The notes under the pieces: model-generated
The model's input: the letters and a program-made list of their open reading frames with translations, nothing else
What the model was told of the DNA's origin: nothing
Database searches by the model: none
DNA from: Agromyces sp. ISL-38
GTDB lineage: Bacteria > Actinomycetota > Actinomycetes > Actinomycetales > Microbacteriaceae
Reading direction: 5' to 3'
Length of the DNA stretch: 64,000 nucleotides
NCBI RefSeq assembly: GCF_018613935.1
Contig: NZ_JAGGPF010000003.1
Location: 31,225 to 95,224, forward strand
Position numbers and translations under genes: made by a program
Part shown: positions 1 through 8,067 of the stretch, in pieces
Layout of the letters: every line of letters begins with the position of its first letter
Numbering within the stretch: the stretch's first letter is position 1

Positions 1-4
1 GTCG

Positions 5-898
5 TCAGCCGAGCTTCGCGAGCCGCTTCGCGCGCGCCGTGCGCGAGACCTGCGCCGCGATCACGAGCACGAGGGCGAACATGAACACCGCCGACGCTAT
101 GACGTTGGCTTCGGCTGGGATGCCGCGCGACGCCGAGATGTACACGTACTTCGGGAACGTCGACACCGATCCCGAGTTGAAGTTCGTGATGATGAAGTCG
201 TCGAAGCTCAGCGCGAACGAGAGCAGCGCCGCAGCGAGGATGCCGGGAGTGAGCAGGGGGAACGTGACGCGCCAGAACACCTGCGCCGGCGAACCGTAGA
301 GGTCGCGGCCCGCTTCCTCGAGCGCCGGATCGAGACTCGAGATTCGCGCCTTGACCGTGACCACGACGAAGCTGATGCAGAACATCGTGTGCGCCAGGAT
401 GATCGTCGTCATGTCCTTCGGCACGCCGACGGCGAGGAACTGCGCGGCGAGCCCCGCGCCCAGCACGACCTCCGGCGTCGCCATCGGGAGGAACAGCAGC
501 AGGCTTATCGCCGACCGCGCGCGGAAGCGATAGCGCACGAGTGCGAGGGCGATCATCGTGCCGAGCGTGGTGGCGATGACCGTCGCGGCGACACCGATCA
601 CGATGCTGTTGCCGAACGCCTGGCAGACGGCACCGCCTTCGACGTTGCAGACGTTCAGCCACTTGTCGAAGGTGAACCCGCGCCAGGAGATGTTCGACTT
701 GAGCGAGTCGTTGAACGAGAACACGAACGTGTACACGATGGGAATCAGCAGGAACACGAACGCGATGATCGTGTAGGCCGGGAGCAGCCAGTCGCCGAGT
801 CCGACCCGCCGTCGCCGCGGCGTGCGGCGCCCCGGGTCGCGGGCCTCGCTCTCGGCCAGCTCGCCGAGGACCGCCGCCGCCTGGACTTCGCCGCTCAC
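5..898 (-). CDS. potC: Polyamine-type ABC transporter permease, PotC-like
   Basis: This 297-residue inner-membrane permease is one of two membrane subunits of a PotABCD-type importer, which takes up spermidine or putrescine. About six hydrophobic segments follow a basic N-terminal tail. The EAA-type loop that docks on the ATPase is visible near residues 185-210 as EEAGRDLYGSPAQVF. The GTG start at 898 overlaps the TGA of the upstream permease gene in a GTGA junction, so the two are translationally coupled. It is the last gene of potD-potA-potB-potC. A much longer frame reading through the neighbour is not the gene, because hydrophobic coding sequence begins only at this GTG. The substrate class is inferred from family and from nearby amine catabolism genes; other cationic amines remain possible. 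Confidence 0.9.
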   Translation of the reverse strand: MSGEVQAAAVLGELAESEARDPGRRTPRRRRVGLGDWLLPAYTIIAFVFLLIPIVYTFVFSFNDSLKSNISWRGFTFDKWLNVCNVEGGAVCQAFGNSIVIGVAATVIATTLGTMIALALVRYRFRARSAISLLLFLPMATPEVVLGAGLAAQFLAVGVPKDMTTIILAHTMFCISFVVVTVKARISSLDPALEEAGRDLYGSPAQVFWRVTFPLLTPGILAAALLSFALSFDDFIITNFNSGSVSTFPKYVYISASRGIPAEANVIASAVFMFALVLVIAAQVSRTARAKRLAKLG

Positions 899-1806
899 AG
901 GAGCTCCTCTGTTCCGGATCGCTTCACGTACACCCCGACGAGCACGAGGATCACGGCCATGAGGATGATCGAGAGCGCCGCGGCTGCCGGATAGTTCAGG
1001 AGCACGAGGAAGTTCGCCTCGATCACGTTGCCCATCATCTGGGTCTCGGTGCCGCCGAGGAAGTCCCGGCTCGCATTGATGTAGTCGCCGGCGGCCGGGA
1101 TGAAGGTGAGCAGGGTGCCGGCGACGATGCCGGGCATCGACAGCGGGATCGTCACCTTGCGGAAGACCGTGAACGGACTCGCATAGAGGTCGCTGCCGGC
1201 CTCGAGGAAACGCGTGTCGAGCCGCTCGAGCGTCGTGTAGAGCGGGAGCGTCATGAACGGGATGAAGTTGTAGGTCAGACCGAAGATGACGGCGAAGGGG
1301 GTGCCCGTGAAGTGCGCGTCGGGCGCCATGAGCGACAGTGCCTTCAGCGAGGTGATGACGAACGACTCGTCGGACAGGAGCTGCTTCCACGCGAGGGTGC
1401 GCAGCAGGAAGCTGATGAAGAACGGGGCGATCACGAGCACGAGCATGAGCCCCTGCAGCATCGGCCGGCGCCTCGCCTTCACCCCGATGAAGTATGCGAG
1501 CGGATAGCTGATGATGAGCGCCAGCACCGTGGAGGCGAGGGCATATCCGAAGGAGCGCAGGATGTGCGGCAGGTAGCCCTGGATGACCGCCGTGTAGTTC
1601 TGCCAGTTGAACGCGTAGTCGAACTGGCCGATGTCGCCGAACTCGCGCGGCGCCTGCAGCGAGGTCAGCAGCAGCGAGATGAGCGGCGCGAGGAAGAAGA
1701 GCACGAGATAGGCGATGCCGGGCAGGAGCAGGAAGAGCGCGATGCGGCTCTTCCGCTTCGGTGCCTGCGTCTGCGCCTCCGCGGTCGCGAATGCTGCGAA
1801 GGCCAT
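895..1806 (-). CDS. potB: Polyamine-type ABC transporter permease, PotB-like
   Basis: This 303-residue inner-membrane permease pairs with the downstream PotC-like subunit. A cytoplasmic N-terminus rich in Ala, Gln and Lys precedes the first membrane helix (IALFLLLPGIAYLVLFFL), a long periplasmic loop and five more hydrophobic segments. The EAA docking loop EAGSDLYASPFTVFRKV lies near residues 200-220. I chose ATG 1806 because it follows the potA stop by two bases and because residues upstream in this frame are Arg-rich shadow sequence. It ends in the GTGA overlap with the next permease gene. Family assignment is firm; the exact polyamine is inferred. Confidence 0.9.
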   Translation of the reverse strand: MAFAAFATAEAQTQAPKRKSRIALFLLLPGIAYLVLFFLAPLISLLLTSLQAPREFGDIGQFDYAFNWQNYTAVIQGYLPHILRSFGYALASTVLALIISYPLAYFIGVKARRRPMLQGLMLVLVIAPFFISFLLRTLAWKQLLSDESFVITSLKALSLMAPDAHFTGTPFAVIFGLTYNFIPFMTLPLYTTLERLDTRFLEAGSDLYASPFTVFRKVTIPLSMPGIVAGTLLTFIPAAGDYINASRDFLGGTETQMMGNVIEANFLVLLNYPAAAALSIILMAVILVLVGVYVKRSGTEELL

Positions 1807-1808
1807 GG

Positions 1809-3008
1809 TCAGCGCTCCTCGAGCTCCGCGACGAGCGCCTCGCGACGGTGCACGGCGATCGTCTCGGTGTCGTCGTCGGCAGCGAAGCGCGGCGCCGATT
1901 CGGCGTCGTCGTCGAGACCGAATCCGTGCGCGACATCCCAGCTCACCCACACCTCGGCCCCTTCGGCCGCGACGGGACCCGAGCCGATGTTCTGGGCGAA
2001 CACCGTGAGGGTGCCCACGCCCGGTACGGTCACGAGGTACTGCGTGCTCACGCCCGAGAACGAGACGTCGATCACGTGACCGGGTCCGAGCAGGTTGCGC
2101 TGCGCGGACTCGCGGGGCGCCTCGCGATGCAGGGCCACCTTCTCGGGGCGAACGCCGATCGTGACCCTGCCCTGGTGACGCCTCGCACGCTCGGTCGGCA
2201 CCACGATGCGCGCTCCGGCCGCGTCGACCGTGATCGCCGTGTTCGTGGAGCCGACGACATCGCCGGAGAAGAGGTTGGACTGGCCGAGGAAGTTCGCCAC
2301 GAACACCGTCCGCGGTGACTCGTAGAGCTCGGCCGGCGGCCCCATCTGCTCGATCGCACCCTTGTTCATCACCGCGACGCTGTCGGCCATGGTCATGGCC
2401 TCCTCCTGGTCGTGGGTCACGTGCAGGAAGGTGAGTCCCACCTCTTCCTGGATGGTCTTCAGCTCGAGCTGCATCTGGCGGCGCAGCTTCAGGTCGAGCG
2501 CGCCGAGCGGCTCATCGAGCAGAAGGAGCGCAGGGCGGTTCACGATCGCGCGAGCGAGCGCGACACGCTGCTGCTGGCCGCCCGAGAGTTGCTGGGGCCT
2601 GCGTTGCGCGAGGTGGTCGAGTTCGACGAGCCGGAGCGCCTCGTGGGCCCGCCCCGCGGCATCCGCTATGCGTCGTCGTTTGAGCCCGAACGAGACGTTC
2701 TCGATGATCGACATGTGCGGGAAGAGCGCATAGCTCTGGAACACAGTGTTGACGGGTCGCTCGTGGGCCTTCGTGTCGGTGACGTCGGCACCGCCGATGA
2801 GGATGCGGCCCTGCGTCGGCTCCTCGAGGCCGGCGACGAGCCGGAGTGTCGTCGTCTTACCGCAGCCCGAGGGCCCCAGCAGTGCGAAGAACGATCCGGC
2901 CGGGATGGTGAGGTCGAGCCGTTCGATGGCCGTGAATCCCGGGAACCGCTTCTGGATGCCCACGAGCTCGAGGTCGGCGCCCTGTTCGGCGAACGCTCCT
3001 GCCGACAT
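1809..3008 (-). CDS. potA: Polyamine-type ABC transporter ATP-binding protein, PotA-like
   Basis: This 399-residue cytoplasmic ATPase powers the importer. Walker A is GPSGCGKTT near residue 47, the Q-loop and signature LSGGQQQR lie near residue 140, and Walker B LLLLDEPLGALD follows near 160. After the ATPase domain comes a C-terminal TOBE-like region of about 130 residues, as in PotA and FbpC proteins, which normally carries regulatory contacts. The ATG at 3008 lies two bases after the potD stop, so the gene is cotranscribed. All catalytic motifs look intact. A longer upstream reading is an antisense-like Arg-rich extension and was discarded. Confidence 0.93.
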   Translation of the reverse strand: MSAGAFAEQGADLELVGIQKRFPGFTAIERLDLTIPAGSFFALLGPSGCGKTTTLRLVAGLEEPTQGRILIGGADVTDTKAHERPVNTVFQSYALFPHMSIIENVSFGLKRRRIADAAGRAHEALRLVELDHLAQRRPQQLSGGQQQRVALARAIVNRPALLLLDEPLGALDLKLRRQMQLELKTIQEEVGLTFLHVTHDQEEAMTMADSVAVMNKGAIEQMGPPAELYESPRTVFVANFLGQSNLFSGDVVGSTNTAITVDAAGARIVVPTERARRHQGRVTIGVRPEKVALHREAPRESAQRNLLGPGHVIDVSFSGVSTQYLVTVPGVGTLTVFAQNIGSGPVAAEGAEVWVSWDVAHGFGLDDDAESAPRFAADDDTETIAVHRREALVAELEER

Positions 3009-3010
3009 GC

Positions 3011-4225
3011 TCACGAGCCCAGCAGGATGCTCTGGAACTCCGCCTGGTACTTCTGCTCCTCGGCTCCGTCGAGTGCGCGGAACACGTAGGCGTTCGAGAG
3101 CGTCTCCTCGTCGGGGAAGATGAGCTGGTTCTCGGCCAGTTCGGGATCGATCGCGGCAGCGGCCTCCTTGGCGCCGACGACCGGCGTGATGAAGTTCACC
3201 CACGCGGCGACTTCGGCGGCGACCTCGGGCTCGTAGTAGTAGTTCATGAGCGCCTCGGCATTGGCCTTGCGGGGGGAGCCGATCGGCACGAGGAAGTTGT
3301 CGTTCCAGAGCGTGCCGCCTGCGGTCGGGATGGCGAACTCCCACTTGTCGCCCGCCTCGGCGTTGATGACGGTGATGTCCCCCGACCAGCAGATCGCCGC
3401 GAGGGTGTCTTCGCTCTTCAGGTCTTCGAGGTAGGAGTTGCCCTTGATGTTGCGAATCTGGCCGTCTGCGACCTGCTGGCGCAGGAGCTCGATCGCCTCG
3501 GAGTACTCGTCGTCGCCCCACTTCCCCGAGATGTCGACGCCGTTCTCGAGCATGATGAGCCCCACGGTGTCGCGCATCTCGGAGAGCACACCGACGCGAC
3601 CTTTGAGGTCGGCCTGCCAGAGGTCGGACACCGACGCGAGCCCGCCGGGCACGGCCTCCTTGTTCCAGCAGATGCCGGCGAAGCCGCCCTGCCACGGGAG
3701 CGAGAACTTGCGCCCTTCATCGAAGTCGACGTCGCGGAGCGAAGGCGTGAGGTTCGCGATGTTCGGGATGTTGCCGTGGTCGAACTCCTGGGCGTAGCCG
3801 AACCGGATCCACCGGGCGATCATCCAGTCGGTCAGACAGACCAGGTCGGCTCCGATGTCCTGACCGAGCGCGAGCTGGTCTTTCACCTTGCCGTAGTAGG
3901 TGTTGTTGTCGTCGACGGCGACCTCGTAGTCGACCGCGATGCCGCTCTCCTTCTGGAAGGCTTCGAGCGTCGGGTAGTTGCCGTCGTCATCTTCGTCGAT
4001 GTACGCGGCCCAGTTCGCCCAGTTGAGGGACTTGTCGGTGGCCGATTCGTCGGCGGCAGGCGTGGGCTTGCCCTGTGCGCCGGCTGGGGAGCACGCCGCG
4101 AGTGCGAGCGCCGACGCACCGGCACCGGCGCCGGTGAGGAGCGTGCGACGGTTCAACTGCGCCTGGCGCGCCTGGGTGATGATGGCGCGGACCATCGGGT
4201 CCTGGGGAAGGGGCCGTGTGGTCAC
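3011..4225 (-). CDS. potD: Polyamine ABC transporter substrate-binding lipoprotein, PotD-like
   Basis: This 404-residue extracytoplasmic solute-binding protein captures the substrate for the PotABC importer. The N-terminus carries a twin-arginine type signal with Arg26-Arg27 in NRRTLL, a hydrophobic run and a lipobox LAAC with Cys45, so it is probably a Tat-exported lipoprotein tethered to the membrane. The mature chain shows the type I polyamine-binding fold pattern beginning LNWANWAAYIDED. The GTG start at 4225 is preceded by AGGAG with good spacing. It is the first gene of the operon. Tat rather than Sec export is an inference from the RR pair. Confidence 0.92.
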   Translation of the reverse strand: MTTRPLPQDPMVRAIITQARQAQLNRRTLLTGAGAGASALALAACSPAGAQGKPTPAADESATDKSLNWANWAAYIDEDDDGNYPTLEAFQKESGIAVDYEVAVDDNNTYYGKVKDQLALGQDIGADLVCLTDWMIARWIRFGYAQEFDHGNIPNIANLTPSLRDVDFDEGRKFSLPWQGGFAGICWNKEAVPGGLASVSDLWQADLKGRVGVLSEMRDTVGLIMLENGVDISGKWGDDEYSEAIELLRQQVADGQIRNIKGNSYLEDLKSEDTLAAICWSGDITVINAEAGDKWEFAIPTAGGTLWNDNFLVPIGSPRKANAEALMNYYYEPEVAAEVAAWVNFITPVVGAKEAAAAIDPELAENQLIFPDEETLSNAYVFRALDGAEEQKYQAEFQSILLGS

Positions 4226-4308
4226 GGGTACTCCTATCGGTTCGCAAGCTCATGCATGGTGGGAAGATACTGCCACACTGCACGACCAGTTACACGCGAT
4301 CATGTCCA

Positions 4309-4321
4309 AATCGTGACGATT
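4309..4321. promoter_or_regulatory. Candidate operator palindrome upstream of the pot operon
   Basis: A perfect 13-base palindrome with a single central base, AATCGTGACGATT, lies about 85 bases upstream of the potD start. On the minus strand it falls between a possible -35 (TTCGAT) and -10 (CATGAT) spaced 17 bases apart. This fits a repressor or activator site for the polyamine importer; the Lrp-family protein encoded at 22380 is a candidate ligand. The rest of the 148-base gap (4226-4373) shows only a weak GGCAC/GTGCC hairpin at 4333-4349. Confidence 0.4.
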
Positions 4322-4373
4322 ATCGAACATTCGGCACGGAATCAGTGCCCGATGGGCGTTATGAGCATCGTTT

Positions 4374-7364
4374 TCAGTTGCTCAGCACAGCCGGCCATGT
4401 CGCCCTGACCGCAGCGCCCGGCGCGCCTGCCGCGCCGACGACCCAGCACTGCGGCGCCCCATCGTCGAGCAGCGGGGGCAGGGTGCGGTCGCGCACGAGC
4501 GCCCGGTACTCGGCGGAACCGCCCTGCGCGACGATGACGGCCTCCTCGCGGATCGCCGACGCGAGACTCCAGTTCACCGCCCACGCGTCGGCGTCGCCGA
4601 TGAACACGGGTCGCCCGACCTGCGACGTGGTGGCGAGTGCGGCGTGGATCGCCGCTTCGGCGCCCGGGGCCAGCACGATCACCGTGCTCGCGTGCGCGGC
4701 GAGCACCTCGGCAATGGCACGCGGCGCCGGCGTCACGACTGCATGCACGCGGGCGGGGTCGATCGCCAGCGGCGGAACGGGCTCCGTCTGGACCGCAGGC
4801 AGGCCTGGGTCATCGACGAGTTGCACGCGGCGGCCTCGCCATTGGCCGGCGCCGGGCGGGTCGCCCGCCTTCCAGAGCTCTCCGGCTCCCCCGGCCTGCA
4901 CCAAGTCGGGACGGCTCGGGTACCGCAGCCGCACCACCTCGCCGAAGCTCTCGCGCACACCGGGTCCGAGCGAATGCTGCTGCGCGGCGCTCGCGACGAC
5001 CGCGATGCCCCGGGCACGGCCCTCGCGGAGCACCGCGGCGACGGCTTCCGAAGCCGCATGGCGGTATTCGTCGGGCCAGCCGCGGAATCGCACGTCGAGA
5101 TCATCGATGACGAGGAGCCGGGGAAGTTCGCCGCCGCGTCGCAGGGCGGCCAGCACCGCCTGAATCGCGTCCCACACGGCGCTGCGCGGACCGTCAAGTC
5201 TCGCCACCGACGCCGGGCCGTGCCGCTCGGTGAACGCCCGTGCCACGAGCGCCAGCGCTGTGCTGCGCCCGCTTCCCGGCGCGCCGAGGACGAGCAGGTG
5301 GCCGTCGGCTTCGGGCGTCCAGCTCGCGATGGTGCGTCGCTGGTGCTCGGGGTCGTCGACGAGGCCGAGCGCGACGGGGCCCGGCGAGTCGCCGTGCCGC
5401 TCGCCGACGATGAGTCCCTGCGACGACGCCGGGGCGGGCTGCGCGGGCGTCACGAGCCGATCGAGTTCACCCGGTGCGATACGGTGCGGCAGCGGGTCGA
5501 GCCACGGTCGCCGGGCCCGCGGCATCGACGCGGTCACGGCACGAGTGGCCGCGAGCAGCGCCGGGTCGGCGACGGCCGAATGGAACGGGACCGGGCATCC
5601 GTCGCCAGGATCGATCACGCCGCGCCCCGGAGCATCGGGCGGGATCGAAGCGGCCGCGTCGGTGCCGACGACCGCGACGCTGTCGGAACGCTGCATGACC
5701 CGGAGCGACACCCGGATCGCGCAGTTCGCCGTCACCTGCTCGCGCACCACCCCGTTCGGCCGTTGGGAGGCGAGCACGAGGTGCACGCCGAGCGATCGGC
5801 CGCGAGCGGCGATGTCGCCGATCACCACGCCGAGGCCTGGGAAGCGCTCGATCATCGCCTGGAACTCGTCGACGACGATCACGAGGCGCGCGAGGGCCAC
5901 CTCGGGAGCGAGGTCGGCGATATCGCGCGCGCCGGCCGCGGCGAGCACCGACTCACGGTGCCTGAGTTCGGCTCGCAGGCTCAGCACGGCGCGCTCGGCT
6001 TCGGCTTCATCGAGATCGGTGACGATTCCCGCGACGTGCGGGAGGCCGCGAATCGGTTCGAACGCGGCGCCGCCTTTGAAGTCGACGAGGAGGAACGACA
6101 CACGGTCGGGCGGGTGGCTTCGCGCCAACGCCGTGAGCCACGCGAGGAGGAACTCGCTCTTGCCGCTGCCCGTCGTGCCGGCGACGAGCGCATGAGGTCC
6201 GCCGCGCACGAGGTCGAGCTCGAGCGTTCCCCACGAGGTGACGCCGATCGCGACGGCGAGCGTCGCACGGCTGCCGGGCAGAGCGACCGGCGGCTCCAGG
6301 CTGCCGAGCGGCACACGGCTCGGCAGCCCGTGCGCGCCGCCGAAGCCCGCCCGCTTCGCCGCTGCCGCGAGGTCGTCGGCCCACGCGAGCGCTTCTGAGC
6401 TGCCGATGAGGCCGGGCACGATCGAGCGATCGGCGGCCGCGCCGGTGCGCCGGCGCACCACCGCGAGGCCCGGCCCCGCGATCTCGACGACGGTCTCGAT
6501 TCCGGGAGGCAGGTTCGCAGCATCGGCGCCCACGGCGATGATCGACAGGGGAACGGATCCGGCCACGGCGACGCTGTTCGCCGTGACCTGTCTCGCGTTC
6601 GGCGACGCCGCATCGACGACCCGGACCCGCCACTGGCTCCCACCGCCGACGTGCGGGAGTCGCCGTGCCCACGCCCAGTGTTCGCCTGCGGGCACCTCGA
6701 TTGCGAGCCCGCCGGGCACGCCGTGATGGGCGACTTGTACGAGCGCCGCCCTGGCGGCCGCGTTGGCCAGTGGGATTGCGCCGACGAACCCGATGCCCGC
6801 CTCGGGATCAGCGGCCACAGGCGCATCGGCGAGAACAGCCGCGTGCTCGAGAACGGCGCGATCGGCGTCGTCGGCCGGTGACCCGTCGACTCGCAGCGTG
6901 CTCGAGGCGCTCCCCCGCCCAAGCACCACCGGCCCGGGCCTGCCGTCGCTCCAGTTCGGCGCCGCGTCGCCGTCGACGAGGTGCCGCGAGGGCGGCGACC
7001 TCCGCCATGCCGCGCGGCGCTCGTGCTCGTGCCGCTCATCGATCGCGGCGTGGAGCTCGCCGAGTCGTCGGGTGCGCTCCGCCTCGGCCCGGCGCCGCTG
7101 CCGATGCGCCTGCCGACGGGAGTCGAAGACTGAGGCGATCGCGACGACCGGGCCGAGGGCCGCGAACACGAGTGCGAACGCCGACCCGGTAACGGCCCAC
7201 AGCCCGAGCGCGCCGACGACGGGCGCGAGCGTCGCGAGCAATGGGAACCCGGCTCGAGCCGCCTCGGGCGGCACGGGCGGCAGGGCGAGCGGAAGGTCGA
7301 GCGGATGCGGCGAGGCGAGGTCGAGACGGTCCACTCGGCCATCCGAGCAGCATCGGACCCTCAC
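4374..7364 (-). CDS. FtsK/SpoIIIE-family ATPase, EccC-like with two motor domains
   Basis: This 996-residue protein resembles the EccC motor of type VII secretion. Two hydrophobic segments lie near residues 40-80. The first ATPase domain has Walker A GTTGSGKS near 396, the family hallmark LLVDFKGGAAF, Walker B VIVVDEFQ near 498 and LASQRPNG. A second ATPase domain near 696 has GAPGSGRST, with Arg replacing the Walker A Lys, and an intact LLVIDDLD, so it is probably regulatory rather than catalytic. Classical EccC has three such domains. No WXG100 substrate or EccB, EccD or EccE gene lies in the window. The GTG start has no clear ribosome site; it lies 124 bases after the FHA gene and probably belongs to the same operon. 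DNA translocation is a less likely role. Confidence 0.82.
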   Translation of the reverse strand: MRVRCCSDGRVDRLDLASPHPLDLPLALPPVPPEAARAGFPLLATLAPVVGALGLWAVTGSAFALVFAALGPVVAIASVFDSRRQAHRQRRRAEAERTRRLGELHAAIDERHEHERRAAWRRSPPSRHLVDGDAAPNWSDGRPGPVVLGRGSASSTLRVDGSPADDADRAVLEHAAVLADAPVAADPEAGIGFVGAIPLANAAARAALVQVAHHGVPGGLAIEVPAGEHWAWARRLPHVGGGSQWRVRVVDAASPNARQVTANSVAVAGSVPLSIIAVGADAANLPPGIETVVEIAGPGLAVVRRRTGAAADRSIVPGLIGSSEALAWADDLAAAAKRAGFGGAHGLPSRVPLGSLEPPVALPGSRATLAVAIGVTSWGTLELDLVRGGPHALVAGTTGSGKSEFLLAWLTALARSHPPDRVSFLLVDFKGGAAFEPIRGLPHVAGIVTDLDEAEAERAVLSLRAELRHRESVLAAAGARDIADLAPEVALARLVIVVDEFQAMIERFPGLGVVIGDIAARGRSLGVHLVLASQRPNGVVREQVTANCAIRVSLRVMQRSDSVAVVGTDAAASIPPDAPGRGVIDPGDGCPVPFHSAVADPALLAATRAVTASMPRARRPWLDPLPHRIAPGELDRLVTPAQPAPASSQGLIVGERHGDSPGPVALGLVDDPEHQRRTIASWTPEADGHLLVLGAPGSGRSTALALVARAFTERHGPASVARLDGPRSAVWDAIQAVLAALRRGGELPRLLVIDDLDVRFRGWPDEYRHAASEAVAAVLREGRARGIAVVASAAQQHSLGPGVRESFGEVVRLRYPSRPDLVQAGGAGELWKAGDPPGAGQWRGRRVQLVDDPGLPAVQTEPVPPLAIDPARVHAVVTPAPRAIAEVLAAHASTVIVLAPGAEAAIHAALATTSQVGRPVFIGDADAWAVNWSLASAIREEAVIVAQGGSAEYRALVRDRTLPPLLDDGAPQCWVVGAAGAPGAAVRATWPAVLSN

Positions 7365-7488
7365 GGGCTGAACGCGGCGAGAAGACGCTGGTCATCCACT
7401 CGCCGGCCCGCTTGTCGAGGACGAGTCGATGCACGTGCCCCGGGCGGGGCGCCAGCCCAAGACGAGCCGGCGCCGAGAGCCGAGCAGA

Positions 7489-8067
7489 TCAGTCGATGAC
7501 GAAGAAGTGCTCGGCGAGCTCCACACGGCTCCCGCGCGGCACGAGATAGCGCCGCCCGGGCTCGCAGCGCACCGCCCCGTCGTCGGGGCGTCGCACGATC
7601 GTGCCGTTGCCCGAGAAGCGATCGGCGATCCAGAGCACGCCGTCGTGCTCGCCGAACTCGAGGTGCGTCTTGGAGACCGAGAGACCGGGGTCGGTGATCT
7701 GCACCAGATGATCGAACACCTCGCCCGGTTGCGGCAGCGGGCGGCGGCCGATGAGACCGGTGCCGAATACGGTGCGTGTCTCACCGGTACTGAACCGCAA
7801 GACGAACTGCGTGGCTGTCGGCGGCGCCACCGGGGCCGAGACGGACGCCTCCACGGAAGACGGGATCGCGGTTGCCGCACGGAAGCCCTCGAGGGGGATG
7901 CTGATCACTCCGCTGTTGCGACGTGCCGGCCGCTCGATCACCGTCGTGTCGTCCGGGCGCGGATCGGGCTTTCGCCTCGACTCGGGTGTCGCGCTCGTCG
8001 AGCTGCCGCACTCACCGCAGAACATCGCCCCCGGGGGAAGTTCGGCCCCGCAGATCCGACAGTTCAC
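7489..8067 (-). CDS. Zinc-ribbon and FHA domain protein
   Basis: This 192-residue cytoplasmic protein starts with a zinc ribbon (Cys3, Cys6, Cys17, Cys20 in two CxxC pairs). A linker holding the acidic threonine motif PDDTTVIERP at Thr41-Thr42 follows, then an FHA domain at about residues 95-180 with GRRPLP, SKTHLEF and NGTIVRR. FHA domains bind phosphothreonine. The TTV motif recalls the phospho-switch tail of GarA, so it may be a kinase substrate that folds back on itself (inference). The GTG start was chosen because the zinc ribbon begins there and it overlaps the previous stop as GTGA; upstream residues in frame are shadow sequence. It follows a kinase and phosphatase in the same operon. 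Confidence 0.82.
   Translation of the reverse strand: MNCRICGAELPPGAMFCGECGSSTSATPESRRKPDPRPDDTTVIERPARRNSGVISIPLEGFRAATAIPSSVEASVSAPVAPPTATQFVLRFSTGETRTVFGTGLIGRRPLPQPGEVFDHLVQITDPGLSVSKTHLEFGEHDGVLWIADRFSGNGTIVRRPDDGAVRCEPGRRYLVPRGSRVELAEHFFVID

Noticed and set aside
5..1936. A 643-residue fusion reading through both permease genes
   Set aside because: Only the last 297 residues have permease sequence; the first part is an out-of-frame shadow of the PotB-like gene, which has its own clean frame.
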